64,000 nucleotides of DNA from positions 16,454,651 to 16,518,650 of the forward strand of contig OX387603.1 in assembly GCA_947568835.1 (NCBI GenBank), in the 5' to 3' direction. Shown one piece after another: positions 1 to 14,294 of this stretch. This DNA is from Protonemura montana (Eukaryota > Arthropoda > Insecta > Plecoptera > Nemouridae). The translations under genes and the position numbers were made by a program. Under the pieces are notes generated by a model that did no database searches, had not been told where the DNA came from, and was given only the letters and a program-made list of their open reading frames with translations. Position 1 is the first letter of the stretch. Each line of letters opens with the position of its first letter.

Positions 1-2044
1 AGACCTGCACATGTTTCGTTAAACAATTTGTAGCACAGAGTTTGTCTAGACTCAAAACGCTTCAATCACGGTCACATTCAGGGTTTCTGGCTTTCTGCAC
101 ATATTGCGCGAGACGGTCTAAAATTCCTAGCTAACGTCAGTCACTGTCAGCATCTGCATATCAGCGGTATTTGCGTGGGTCTAGCACATCAGAGCGTGTT
201 CAGAAATGCATCACATGACGTCACATCTCCTCCCGCGAAGGGATGGGGTGTCCCAAGGGTCACGCACTGGTCCCGTAGGGCTCACATGACTCAACCAGAG
301 CCAATCTGAATGGACGATCCATTATGCATGGTAATTGCTGTGCACTGTGTTGATCTAAGTTAAGTGATACCAGTGCAGAGCAGCTGATGGCCATCTTAAG
401 GGTTACCCTACCAAGGGTTGAGGGGGTGATGTGATGCGACCTTGCTATAAATCGAAGCGGACGTTGATGTGCAATTTTATCGACATGATTAACGGGCTAT
501 TGTTATTAGACTTCGAATTTTGAGTTCGATGACATTTTTTAACTCATCCAATAATTTTTAGTGGATAGGAACTATGATGTCAGGTATGATGGTTTTTAGA
601 CTCATGTCTATTTGATTTATCCTTAGCACTAGTTTTAAGAAAAAACTATTTGAAATGGGTTTTGAATGCTAAGTAAAGGGCAACTAAATTTCCCGACATT
701 TCGTAACATGTACTAGTACCTTCTTCAAGGGTTATGGCAGTCCTGCTATAACCAATCTACGTATTGTAACTCACCGAGAAATCAGGATTAATAACTCAAA
801 CAATTCCAAAACTTTATAAACGGGCTGATTCATCCTGGCGATAGCGAATGCCTGGATATGTATCACGAAATTCGGGTCTATAGCCAGCTTCGCCACCCGT
901 GGCTGGGTGGAGGCCTCGCAAGTGGCCCGCTGTGCCCCTTTGTGTCGCCCTTACAAAGACCTCGCTGCGCGTTATTAGCCGATCGGCTTTGTCACACGCT
1001 GCTTGATTAGCCGCGAGTCAGCGATGGAGACCGCGAGCGAGGTTGACAGAACGCATTCGCGTGGAAACCGCGAGACAAAACGCGTGGTTGCTTTGAGCGC
1101 CCGCGCCGACACAGCGGGACGCTCAGGAACTGCAACTGCTGCAGCATCGAAGCGATGCCAGCTCGTTTGCTTTAAATCAGCTCAAGGTGGCGATGGGATA
1201 TGTGGAAAGCATGAAGGCGCCGAATTGGAAATAACGCAATCATATGAATACGGCTGAGTGTTTTTCTCTGAGAATAAATGTTTCCTAATGACCAAGTATG
1301 GTTTAAAGGGCGAACTACGATGTACATATGTGTCACAAGTCCAGGTTAATTTTTCTAGCCGCAGTGATAATTCCAACTATTAAGATCATAGCCGTTGGTA
1401 AAATCACATCTGTAACGTCCCCTAGCACAGCCGCAATGAGAAATCTGTTTAGAAGCAGCCAAAATAAATCCGCGTAGAAGACTTCGACTAAGTGCAGCAA
1501 ACGTGAGGAGTCGCCCTTAATCTGCTCAAGACAAAAGAGGCTTCAAAAGTGAAAAATGTTCTCTTCGCTTAAAGCTCTTTAAGAAATGAGCATTGTTACT
1601 CTCGAATTTCTAATCAGAGAAGCATTTCGCATCGAAGAAGCTCGCGGGACGGTCGCGAGATGGAGGGGGGTTAGTGGGGATCGAGAGGACAGGACGGAGG
1701 CGATTCCAGGCGACCATAGACCGGGGCGCTCGAAACCCAGAGAGAGAGAAATTGGTCGACAGAGTCCCGAGGGTACGCTATTCGCCCATTCCCAACACAA
1801 CGTTATTCTGCCCACAAGATGCAGCTCTCCCCGCCGCTCCCGAGGGATGCCATTTTGTCGTCAGCCCCTCGTGCTACTATATAGTACGTCCTACTGCTAC
1901 CTAGTGCATGGCTAGATATAGGGACAGGCTTATTCTTGGAGCCGGAATTACGCGGAGGAGCCATCACGCGAGGGTAAGGGGGTGGGGGACGTGGCAGGGG
2001 AGTGACAGTCGAGACGAGGTCTTCTATCACTTTCTCCCTCCCTC

Positions 2045-2072
2045 CCTCACCCACCCACCCACCCACCCATCC
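2045..2072. repeat. (CCCA)n simple repeat
   Basis: About five to six CCCA/CCCT units within a longer pyrimidine-rich stretch in intron 6. Confidence 0.85.
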
Positions 2073-2324
2073 CTTTCTGTGATGCTATATACCTTGCTCG
2101 TGTCCCCCGCCTATGCCTTATTCATCCCAATCATTCCGTCCTTACTCCCTTCCTTATTGCTGCCAAAGTCGACAAATACGCGGGCGGCTGGAGATAGATC
2201 GACTCATTGACTCCATCTTCTGGCACCCGCTTGCCGCTAGCTCGGTGGAGTTTTCTACGCTTGTACCCTGGCGGACTCAGATCGGTGGCATGGTGGGTGT
2301 TCTCTCTTCCAGTAACTAAAGATG

Positions 2325-2340
2325 TTTTTTTTTTTTTTTT
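2325..2340. repeat. poly-T tract (T16)
   Basis: An uninterrupted run of 16 T in intron 6 (A16 in the sense of the knot transcript). It is one of only two A/T homopolymers of 12 bases or more noticed in the window. Confidence 0.95.
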
Positions 2341-2687
2341 GTTCAAGTTGGACACTGGCTCAGAGCGTTTTCCACTCAAAAGAAAATAGAGTCGATTTTG
2401 TGGTCACTAATTCAAGAAAATGTCAGGTCATTTCCATTCCAAAACGTCTAAAGCGACTATGGTGAAATCAGCTTACAGAGCAATAAAGCAATCTTAGGAC
2501 ATTTTGAGAATTTTTAAGACCGTGATCAGTGGTAAAATAAAAGTGAAAATGATTTAATCACTGAGTCACCAACAGTTATAGATTATGTGGAACAAATGTC
2601 TAATGCAGATATCGACGATAATATCGACTATAATCTATACTGACTATGTCAGCCATTTTATAGCCATAATTTGAGAAGCGGTCCTAC

Positions 2688-2756
2688 CTGTCGATGATAA
2701 CCGGGTCGGAGGGTGTTTCGTTACGGTTTCCACAGCTCTTCTTATCGCAACACCGA
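2688..2756 (-). CDS. kn: knot/collier coding exon 6: second half of the COE zinc knuckle; last exon in the window
   Basis: A 69-base exon. Its first base completes a Ser codon (AG|T), followed by [19 protein letters not shown] and IID, then AG of the Arg codon that precedes FFLKFF in the family. CDKKSC supplies the last two zinc-knuckle cysteines, and the Arg before CC corresponds to the DNA-contacting Arg163 of EBF1. The acceptor is ttgttccag at 2757 and the donor CAG|gtagga at 2687, phase 2. The next expected exon (FFLKFFLKCNQNCLKN) is not found between 1 and 2687 on the minus strand, so the gene continues past the window start. Confidence 0.97.
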
Positions 2757-4842
<2,086 letters not shown>

Positions 4843-6336
4843 CTAGAAACCAACTTAAAGACAAACATTATCCACACACAAAAAAAAGGTTCAACGATGC
4901 ACTGTCATGTACGTTAAATTTCATCGACGACCATGGTAGGGCTATGTTCACAGGCGCACTAACGAAGAACTAGTCGTGGATTGTGGCTGACGCCCCCCTC
5001 CCCCAGCCAACAACGCTGCCCAAAAGCCACCCCTCGAGGGGACCTGAGCCGAGTTTAGCGGCTGGATTTAAAGATCACCCTCTAGCCCTGGATTAAGATG
5101 CTTAAGTCAGAAATAGCTGATAGATTTTTGTTTAATTGAATATGTAATGTCGGGTGCGGGGAGGATTTTCTTGCTTTGTTCGAATTGCGGGGGGTCATGA
5201 GGGGGAGGGGGACAAAGAGCAACATGTGTCCACAACAAAGGAGAACAGGAGTCGAGCAAAGCTTGGCTTTCATGCATGTGTTACTGTTGATAAACAATTG
5301 GGTACCGCTGGCCACCCTCTATGAGAAACTAATCAACGTGAGGGTGCACAAGACAATTTTATGTATCGAGCTGTATTACCAGGAAAATGATTACCCTTGT
5401 CAATAACTACAGTGATCCATTTAGGACTGAAAACATAATCGAACGTCGATTTTGAACACATGTGTACATATCACATTATAACTCTGGGGGTCGGAAGACA
5501 AAGCGGCCCAATTGTGTTTTTACCAACCCTTTGATCTTAATCAGACAACACTGGATCTTGTGTGTTTGCCATAGAAGTATATCTGTGCTCAACACGACTG
5601 CCACATTTTCCTACGTTGTTCTTTTCACCTGTCCCCTGTACCTTAATTCGATCTGGCTTAACAGATATTTTCTACTTGACAAAATCTTATTTCTCAAATG
5701 CCAAATTCGTTTTACACTTTTTTACGCGTTTTAAAAATATATACATTACGTAAACTAATAAAATTGGCTGTTGTTTGCTATTTGGTGTCAAACAATTTAC
5801 GTTTTCTCTTACCCAAAGCAAGTTTCTCGAAAATTTCCACAAACAATTGTGAAAATCACGAGAACCTTTACCATAAAGAATGAAAGACCGTTTCGAAACG
5901 TGCATCCAGCTCCTAATGCAGAATCACGAACGCATATAAACCGTCCTCTTTGCAACTCCAGAATATTATCAGCATCCAAATAACCAACAACCAGGAACGT
6001 GACCGACATACCGGGCTGCATTGAAAAAACTAGGTCGTCATCTTTGCCAGTAAACAAGCGCAGAAAACGGGGCGCTGAAAGCCCAAGTCAGACGGAGCGC
6101 TTAGCGCGCTGTGGGAGCTCTCATAAAGCCGACGTCGGTAAGCGGGCCCACGACGCCCGCGCATCGATGGCGTCGCTGCACCGACGTCGGCGTCGACGTC
6201 CCCGAGGACGCGTTGCCCATCAGATGGCTGGACACGTCTCGCGGGACGCGGCCCAATTGTCGTCTAGGGGCCGACGCCGAGAGTCTAAGAAACTTTTGAA
6301 AAGGACCCTGGGCAAAACTTGTACCCTCGTAAAGCA

Positions 6337-6350
6337 ATTCCCATGGGATT
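6337..6350. promoter_or_regulatory. candidate COE/Knot binding site (palindrome, site 1)
   Basis: ATTCCCATGGGATT contains the full TCCCATGGGA palindrome (6339-6348), matching the published EBF/COE consensus of two TCCC half-sites separated by two bases. It lies in an intron of the gene for that factor, so autoregulation is plausible. Binding is inferred only. Confidence 0.45.
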
Positions 6351-6463
6351 TATTTCATTGAGAAATCGAGATAAGATCTCGACTGTAGCCTCAGGCACCA
6401 CAAATTCCCTTCTGGGATAATAGTAATGATTATATTATATTATAATTAAAAAGAGTTATGCAA

Positions 6464-6477
6464 TCTCCCATGGGAAT
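6464..6477. promoter_or_regulatory. candidate COE/Knot binding site (palindrome, site 2)
   Basis: TCTCCCATGGGAAT contains the same ten-base palindrome (6466-6475) as the site 127 bases away; the flanking AATT is shared with site 1 in inverted orientation. Binding is inferred. Confidence 0.45.
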
Positions 6478-8261
6478 TAGATTTGCATGGAAAGTTGCCT
6501 ATATCAGTGCCGTATCTCCGTAATGGCACTATAGTTTGTCGTGTATCGGCGATAAGGGTCGGTTTGATACGCACTTGGGGTAACGATGCGCCCTTAGCGA
6601 CCGGTTGCAGCATTAATGAATGCATTCGCAGTGGGTAGCAGGAGGTCGGGCCTGGGGTTAAGCCAGAGAGACGAAGGCGGTGCATCTCATTAAGCGCTAT
6701 CTGGCGGCCAAATGAGCAGATAGCGTCCTTGAAACAATTGGCGGCGGTGGTGGGTCGAGCCTCACACCCTGCGTGGAATGATACCGTCAAGGGGACTGTG
6801 TGATTCATCGGTAACTTTGTTATTACGGTTTCTAATCTCTACCGAGTAAGCTACGTGGAAATCGCAAAGTTTTTTCTTATAAAACAAATCAACTGTCTAG
6901 TAAAGTATATCACTTAATTTATATTATTAGCTACCGACCAGTTTCAATCGGTTTTAAAAATGATCTTAAATCGTGGCATATTCCCTTCGCTAAGTAGCTA
7001 GATGACGTTGACCTATGTTTAGCCTTGTCATGGGTTAAACCCGAGGGTCAAGCCAGGCCAACCGAGGTACAGAAGTCTGATTGACTTGCTTTACAACACA
7101 AGGGTAGGTTCATCTAGCCGGAGTGCCGTGGCCAGGCTGTCCATGCTGATACCAGCGATCACGCGATCGGTAGGCGACCCGAGTGGCACGTCATCTTCAA
7201 GACACGGTGGTCATTAGTTGATTAGGCGCTACGTGATCATGCGCAAAGTCGATAGAGGACCGCGTGGTCTGTTGCTAGGGCAGCGGCGCCCGATATTGGA
7301 AACGGCAAGGTAATTTTGCAATTCGTCGACGCAAGCTAGAGGGTAGTCAACGGGTAAATTGTCTGTTTTCAGCGTTTGAAAAATAACAAGCGACACAATT
7401 AAATGACCTCCACATGCAAGTCGCACATAATAAAATGCAGCACTTCCCAGTGATGTACTCCGTAACAAATAATTAATATAGTTGAATAATGAGCTCGGAG
7501 AAGATTACAAAGTAAAGCATGATAAGTCAAAAGTTATTACGTGCTCCAAGTCGTATTTCCCGTAATTCGCGTACAAAAATCCCATTCTATTTGTAAATAG
7601 GTCTCTGGAAATAATTGTCTGGGTTGTGCACGACCACTTACACATTCTAATGTCTGTTAGCCAGAACTCGCTCGTTCGTTCGCTCTGTTTGCACAATGTT
7701 TGTTTGTGTGTATACACTCCAAGTACACAGTTGTATCGCCTCGCATCAAGCCAGCCGACTCTCGCGAATAAATTAATAATCGTGACGTTTTTGCGAGTGC
7801 TCTAATGGCCATCATAAAGGAGTTAGTTATGATCGCCGGCCGCTAGTCTGCGCTTCGTTCGCTGGGGCACCCTTTTTTCGCCCATCCGGCCGTGCTCGTA
7901 ACTTGCCCGCGCCACCACCGCACGCACATTCATCACGCGTGACAAATGCGCGTAGCTCACTTTGCGCTATTTATCTGCGACCGGCAATTACGCGCATCCC
8001 CTCTTCACCCCCCTACCGTGCGTTTGCAGACGGCGATGCTAGAGCTGAGTATATCGCGCGCTAAATGTGACAACATGTATACCTGGCCCGTACAACCCTA
8101 ATTCAATTAGGCACAGTTTTGCTCAACTTTGCGTTTCTCATTTTTCATCTGAGATAACACTTAGGGTAGAGTGAATCGTAATGGCTGTGATGCTGTCACA
8201 TTTTTTTAAATATTTTCAAAAAGTGGTTACGTATTCGCACAGACTACGACACTACTACTCG

Positions 8262-8640
8262 CGCCGGTTCTCATGAGACACCGAAGTTAAGCAACACAGC
8301 GCTGGGTCAGGTATTAGATAGGTTACCATCATACACATGACCAGTTATTTTTGGAAGAGAGGTTGGAGGGATGAAAGTTAGTACAGAAACTTCATTCGCT
8401 TTGCTTATCAACCTCTCGACAGCACTTTTTGTTTAAATTGGTATCGTCCTTGAGACGGACGTTAAATCAGTGGTCCCCTTGGTGCTTTGCAACAGGAGTA
8501 CGCTAGGTGCCGACACCGGATTTCACCTCGTCCTCTATATGCTAGGCTAGGTGCATCATCAACCTTATCATCATCCGCTAATTTACTTGCGCGCATTAGA
8601 CCAGCGCTGATGGGATTGCTATCAAAAATAAATCAAACTA
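8262..8640 (+). mobile_element. 5S-rRNA-derived SINE, copy A (antisense to knot)
   Basis: The head (8262-8330) resembles 5S rRNA: it has CCGGTTCTCATGAGACACCG, then GAAGTTAAGCAACAC and GGTATTAGATAGGTTACC, corresponding to the internal A and C control boxes of a 5S gene. The body (8340-8540) and the tail with CATCATCAACC...TTAGACCAG are shared with five other copies in this window. It has many point changes and its 3' end is degraded, so it looks old. SINEs of this type (SINE3 class) use the internal 5S promoter for RNA polymerase III and borrow LINE machinery. Confidence 0.9.
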
Positions 8641-9857
8641 CCAATCGCTGCCACTTGGCCTTGCCGCGGACGACGAGAACGACCGATGCCGGTGACGCAA
8701 CAAGGCTCACTCATAAGAGTGCGTCGTCAAACGCAAACACGTTATTATGCAAGTCTAACATCGATGTAGATAGTCGGTGTACGATCAGATTGCGCCTGTT
8801 TGGGGAGTGATCCGTGTAATAGGGAGAGAGGGGCGTGGGACGATTGCCTAGCTTACCATCTCATCACCGTGCCACGTGCCAGAACGCCGGCCACATATCG
8901 CTATCTGCACCCCGCCCCCACTGCCCCATACAACGTCATGTTTACTCAGTGCATGCCTTGCCCTTAATGCTTGCGCTCAATCACGACTAAGGACAAAAGA
9001 CAAGTGATTAGATTTTACTCTCAGAAAACAGCCCCCTTTAACCCGCTTTCCCACCATTCGACGAGGGATAATATAATCCTGTCATTTCACTTCCAGACTG
9101 GCGCGTAATCTTAGAGGATTACCACAAATTATAGACTTTTTAAAAAGTCGATCGACGTGTGTCTGATAGTGCTTTTTTAACGCGAACATTTTGGATTTTT
9201 CTTGACTGTAAATTTGTGTACTTTTGCTATGGCGTTTTCTCACCATTGCAATGGCGTAGTTCTACTCTTGAATGCTGTTTATTTTCACGAAGTGTGCCCT
9301 GCTCATTGATTCGTATTACGTATTTATTTGAACAGTTTCACTTCGACTGGTCTTAGACTTTATTAAAAGAAGTTTCCCTAAACTGGGCTTTAAATTATAA
9401 TTGCACACTCAAATTCGTTGAGTTCCAGAATGCCGAAACGACCTCTCAACGAAAGTGATCGCAACCAAAACGTCGGTACAAACTACGACACAGATTTAAG
9501 CATCACTTGGTGTTAACTACCCTTAAATACGAGATGTAAACACAGCTTGATTCGTTTCTTAAATCTACTCTAAATATCCAACTAAACGACTGCGAAACCG
9601 TTCGCGATGTTCCCCGATAAGACTTCCCTCGTCGCGCCAGTCTACGCCAACGTCGTCAATCGCAAATCTCCCCGGCTAATCTCCGTCCAACTTTGTTCAA
9701 CCAACTCCTATTAAACTAAATCTCTTTTCAATAATGAAAATCGAGTGGAATTTGATGACATTATCTCGATGATAAAGTCGTCGAAAGAATAATTTAGACA
9801 CGGAGCACCAAGAATTACCATCGCTCAATTCGCTACTACGTCAAGGGTAGCACGACG

Positions 9858-9912
<55 letters not shown>
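9858..9912. repeat. poly-C tract, 55 uninterrupted C
   Basis: The longest homopolymer in the window. Because knot runs on the minus strand, its pre-mRNA would contain G55 in intron 4, about 570 bases after the exon 4 donor. True length is uncertain because long G/C homopolymers are error-prone in sequencing. Confidence 0.9.
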
Positions 9913-10041
9913 ACCACCAAGCCATTCCACGACGTGGAGCGCGCGGTTCACCGGCTTAACGTGTTTAACTTTTGAATCTAATTTCCGCTCATCAAGATGT
10001 CGCGGAAGTTCGCGGTGCGCGGGGACGCAAAGTTTGTGACG

Positions 10042-10051
10042 CCCCCCCCCC
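10042..10051. repeat. short poly-C tract
   Basis: About ten C followed by CTCCCCC-type pyrimidines, 130 bases from the C55 tract, within a C-rich block. Confidence 0.85.
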
Positions 10052-10483
10052 TCCCCCGGCCACCACCAACCACCCTCTTCGCCCAACGAAGACTGCGATT
10101 GATGTCCCCACTCAAGATGCAGCCCGAGATGTTCGGCATCTTCGTGTTCGGATACTAAGGCGCTTGTCTTTCCTGTATCTGATTATTGTTGTCTTCAAGG
10201 CCGTTGAAAGCAACGTCCAACACAAGTATAGAACTAAAGAAAAGATTTGATCAACATCCGTAAGCGTCTTAAAATTGATTTTTTGGCTTTCGTTCTATTT
10301 TCATTGCTATTCCCGCGATAACATAAGAAAGCAGATTTGAGATGCTCTGTCAGGCGATCTCAACATCTTCATGGGTATCAAATGTTGAATCTACCTTTGA
10401 ATTTTCCATGCTTAATATTTTATGTTCTTGAAGCTGGCAAATAATCTTAGAAAAATGTCAGTATATGGAGTGGTTGGACTCAC

Positions 10484-10539
10484 CTGTTTGGTAACGGAGT
10501 CGATCAGCCTGACGTAGATGTCTTGCTCTTGCCGTACTC
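10484..10539 (-). CDS. kn: knot/collier coding exon 4: DNA-binding domain
   Basis: A 56-base exon that completes the Gly codon (G|GA) and encodes GVRQEQDIYVRLIDSVTKQ, ending in phase 0. The motif RQEQDI(F/Y)VRLIDSVTKQ is diagnostic for insect COE proteins; vertebrate EBF has a related RTEQDFYVRLIDSMTKQ. The acceptor is ttccacag at 10540 after a purine-poor tract, and the donor is CAG|gtgagt at 10483. About 430 and 570 bases downstream of this donor, in intron 4, the pre-mRNA would carry a short and then a very long poly-G run (C tracts at 10042 and 9858 on the plus strand). Confidence 0.97.
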
Positions 10540-12557
10540 CTGTGGAAAAAGGAAATAAAACATTAGATAAGACATCAGAGAGAGAGTAAGAGTGGGCGAG
10601 ACTAAAGAAAATTAATGAAAACAAGTCAAAATGGTGCATGAAATTCAGTAACCTCAAAAGCAAATCGCGTCTCTAGCCAGATTGAATAAAAATGTTCGTA
10701 TTTTGTTTAGCCGAAGGTTAATCAAATGCTATGGTTCAAGAAAGACTAAGTAATGCCTAATAAAAGAAAAAAAAATACAGAAAATTTGACACATTTCCTT
10801 GAGACCAAGGCAGGTAATTAAAGGACTAAAAAAACTTCTGAAAACATTTGCAAAGAAAAAGTTTCCACAACGCAGCATAACATTAGAAAGTATGAACGCA
10901 TTGCACTTGGCGTGGGAACCTTGTGAGTTTCAGGCAACAGCTTCTGGGCTTAACATCCCGCACGAGTGGGTGAGAAGCTAATAGGCCCGACGGGACCGCT
11001 TGGACTCAGTGGAAAGTGCGTAGGAATTTAGAAAGCACGCGCCATTTCCAAGATGGCGAGATGCTTTCTTTTATGGAACTTGTTTGCGACTCCTACTGGT
11101 GGAAGTGTATACAGAAAATTATCTCGGTAAACACTTTTCACTTGTGGGTAGGTTTCCATTCCGAATATTTTATTTTGCTTCGCAGCTTTTATCATACTAT
11201 TCACATGAAATTTGCTAGTAGGATATCTACAGAATTTATTTCCATTTTAAGAGTATCTGAAACTAAAACACGTAGTCACCAGTTTAGTTCTGAATTATTT
11301 ACTTTGCGATCGTAAAACTTAGCATTTCCCTGATGAAAATGACGGAACAGCTACAAAAACTCAGAATACACTTTTTTAATATTAAAGAAAACATTGTTCA
11401 CTCGCCCCATCGTAGCAAGCACTGTTGTTTCTTCGTACTCCTCCCCCCTCCCCGCACACGCTTTTGGGACGCTAGTCCTAATTAAACGCGGCTCGGGCTT
11501 GCCACGGCCGCTACGTGTATATTCCCGACAATCTCTGCATCCTCCGAACCGAAAACCGTGACAAATTGCGAGTTGTAAATGTTTAATTTCACTTTCCTCG
11601 CCACCCCCCATTCCCACCCGCCTCCGCCATTGTAGCGGCGGAGGAGACTCGGGCTCCAAACATATAAAACTAGACCAACTCCCCAGATAATGAAACGCAC
11701 GACGCTCGACGGACAATTTTTATACATGCACGTGTACTATGTATATAGTATATATCTATAATGTCAGGAAGGAAGAATTATTCGCAAACATTTATTATGC
11801 ATCGCGTTCCAGCTGCCGACGCATATACCTACTACCCCAACCGTATGCGGTAATTGTGAGCGAGCAGTGTGTGTGCTTAAGACTTGCCGCCGCCGCCGCC
11901 GCGACGCCGTCGTAGTCGCAAGGCTGGCCCCTTGACAATCATATCAAATAAGGACAATCCTAATTATTTCCAGCCCTTCTCTGTCCCCCATCCCCGCCAC
12001 CTCCTACAGAGCGCGATCGCATCCCATTGTGGCGCCAACAGGCACGTTGCCGCACAATGGCGGGCCCGCGATTGTTTCAAACAGAGCTTCCTTTATCTTC
12101 GAGTCAAAGCAACCCTGCGTGGCTGACCGAGCTCGGGACCGAGCAGCGATGTTATTTATTTAATTTATTCGCGATGAAAAATTCTGTCGCTTGGTTGGAG
12201 GTGGTTAGAGTCTCTTTCCTTTGTGTGTCGGGGTGGTTGGCGAAAGATAACGGCGGATTAAACTTGGTCGTGAGATTACTTACAATACACGGAACAATCT
12301 GCGCTCTTTTGGTTTAGAAATAAAATGGGTTATAAGCGAAGTATCAGAAATTCGGTAAAATACTGGTTTCATGCTCTTCTTAAGTGAATAATGAGCAAGG
12401 TGACCCATCTATGGAAGCAATTACAAATTGATTTTGGTTATTAGTCTTATTTCGATATTTGTTTTGTTAACTAATATCTGTTATTGCTCAGTAATCATAT
12501 GTTGATTGTCCATTCCGAAGACAAGAAGAAGAGGATTCAAATGCAGATGTAACGAGG

Positions 12558-12594
12558 CCATGATGTGGAGGAGCCATGATATGGAGGTGCCATG
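12558..12594. repeat. 16-base tandem repeat
   Basis: Two consecutive units beginning CCATGATGTGGAGG and CCATGATATGGAGG, plus the start of a third (CCATGA). Confidence 0.8.
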
Positions 12595-12968
12595 ACACGT
12601 TATGGGAGTATCGGTTTTGAGGCTTTTTTTCAAAAATAAAGAATCTTATATTTTGAGAGCTTCAAGGTCAAAAATATATCAGCAACGACATAGGATTGTA
12701 TCAGTTTGAATTTGAGCCCCTTCACCAACATAACGCCACCTTCACCAACAAAACACTCTCAAAACAAGCTCGTCAAATCTAAAATCCATCGAACAAAACT
12801 CTTAACCAACTAAAAGAGCTCTAACTCGCGAGCTGATATTTTAATCTCGTCTCGCTCATTACGAGACGGATAATTACATCAGTAAGCACGCGCGCGCGAG
12901 AGAACATTGGTGCCGAGTGCGCGTTCACTTGTTGAGTCGACGGATTAGGTGAGTTGTTCCTTTGAGCA

Positions 12969-12996
12969 CGCCCGGCACGGGCTGAAGAGCCGGGCG
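12969..12996. repeat. perfect GC stem-loop
   Basis: CGCCCGGC (12969-12976) and GCCGGGCG (12989-12996) form an 8-base-pair perfect stem around a 12-base loop. It could fold in the knot pre-mRNA. A function is not evident. Confidence 0.6.
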
Positions 12997-13117
12997 CCCT
13001 GGGGGACGACTCAACCCCCGACTAGCGGCCAATAATCCGTGCTTATACCCCGACTACCTTTTCGCCTTGCTATAATTACCTCCGCACCGCGTCAGCTTGT
13101 TTACAAGTGCAATTAGA

Positions 13118-13128
13118 CCCCCCCCCCC
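13118..13128. repeat. poly-C tract (C11)
   Basis: Eleven uninterrupted C in intron 3. Confidence 0.9.
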
Positions 13129-14230
13129 ACTCCATTTTTGGGCCGGGGGTGGATTCGGCGAGCGGCTAAACGCAATTTGCTGAATTATTGTCGCCAACTC
13201 GGTGGGGCAGATTTGTAGGCAAGATTAAGCAGCATCGGCGAGCGCTGCGCGAAGGGACCAAAGTTTTGCATACCAGCACACGGTTATAGCTCTGCCTTAA
13301 GAAGTTTCGCCGGCTTCCATCGGTTTGCTAACTAGTCTTTGTGTTTTTATTTTCTTTTCGAGTTTCATTACAGTTAGGTAACCAACAACTAAGACGTGGA
13401 CCCGGTCAAAATTTCAATATAATTTGTAATTATCTACATTTTACGATCCCACTTAATGCCAAGTTGAAACCTTAAAATATACACATGGCATTTAAAATGT
13501 AACCGCAATTTTGAAAAATTTAGTTTTGTGTGTCCAATTGAAACCAGTTTGGCCAAATACCAAAGACTAAGCACCGCCACCAAGACTATAACAAAACTTG
13601 TTTGCAGTCTTGATCACTATACGAAGCATGCTTTTGATCGCCAGATTTACCAGCACTGCAACGAGCAGTGCCGTTCGAAATTAAATTATTTGCAGCAAAC
13701 TTTGCCAGAGAATTCAAGACAGTGAACCACAACAAGCAACTGTGGACTTCACATGACTTAGCAAAGTCAGTATGTTGTAGGAGCGATACGAACGCAAATC
13801 TTCTGTGTGGCAGGGTTGTGAATTACCCTGCTACAATGCACAGTATACAGTGTTCGGTCTTTGTCGCCACGGTCCACGCGCTACTGTGTGTATCTTAGTG
13901 TATGTCTTGCACCATGCTTAGGACGTTTCAGATCAATATCGTACACGTAGTCATCTGGGTACCTTTGTTTGGCCAATTGTAATACACGAGTTGTGAAAAT
14001 AAAACCAGGTAGTTTACATACAATCCTATCTACTATACGGTTTCAGAAGTACTTGAAAAGTGCAATTTATTAAAAAGAGTTTTGTGATGTTGGATGAGTG
14101 CGAGCAAAGCGATTCTTATTTTATTTGAAAAAAATCAAATAGGACCTCCACATTATGTGAACTATTATCGACTACATTAATCTTACCAAAGCCTCGAAAA
14201 CGTGTCTTATAAGAAATAAAAAACACTCAC

Positions 14231-14294
14231 CATTTGCATAAAGCAGCTGAAGTCTGTACTGGATGCCGTTGTTAGTCTTTTGACCCTCCACCTC
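14231..14294 (-). CDS. kn: knot/collier coding exon 3: DNA-binding domain
   Basis: A 64-base exon encoding EVEGQKTNNGIQYRLQLLYAN plus the first base of a Gly codon. The stretch KTNNGIQYRLQLLYANG is one of the most conserved parts of the COE DNA-binding domain. The acceptor is ttgcag|GAG at 14295 and the donor ATG|gtgagt at 14230, phase 1 out. The acceptor is a tandem cag-gag, so a second splice product lacking the first Glu is possible. The exon is too short and too split to show as an obvious long open frame; it was found by translating the minus strand between neighbouring exons. Confidence 0.96.

Larger units (their letters stand above)
1..2687 (-). other. kn: knot intron 6 (incomplete; runs off the window)
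   Basis: Intronic sequence on the minus strand, starting at the donor after exon 6. It holds a pyrimidine-rich (CCCA)n-like stretch around 2041-2075 and a T16 run at 2325-2340. Short open frames here have no recognisable product. A purine-rich, CpG-containing block lies around 1640-1760. No SINE copy is seen. Confidence 0.85.
10540..14230 (-). other. kn: knot intron 3
   Basis: A 3,691-base intron. It holds a 16-base tandem repeat (12558-12594), a C11 run (13118-13128), a GC-only stem of 8 base pairs (12969-12996) and a GC-rich stretch around 11390-11660 and 11880-12130. No SINE copy and no supported coding region. Confidence 0.9.

Noticed and set aside
248-257. TCCCAAGGGT and TCCCTAGGGT (near 22790) as COE sites
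   Set aside because: One mismatch each to the palindrome; single sites of this quality are expected by chance in 64 kb.
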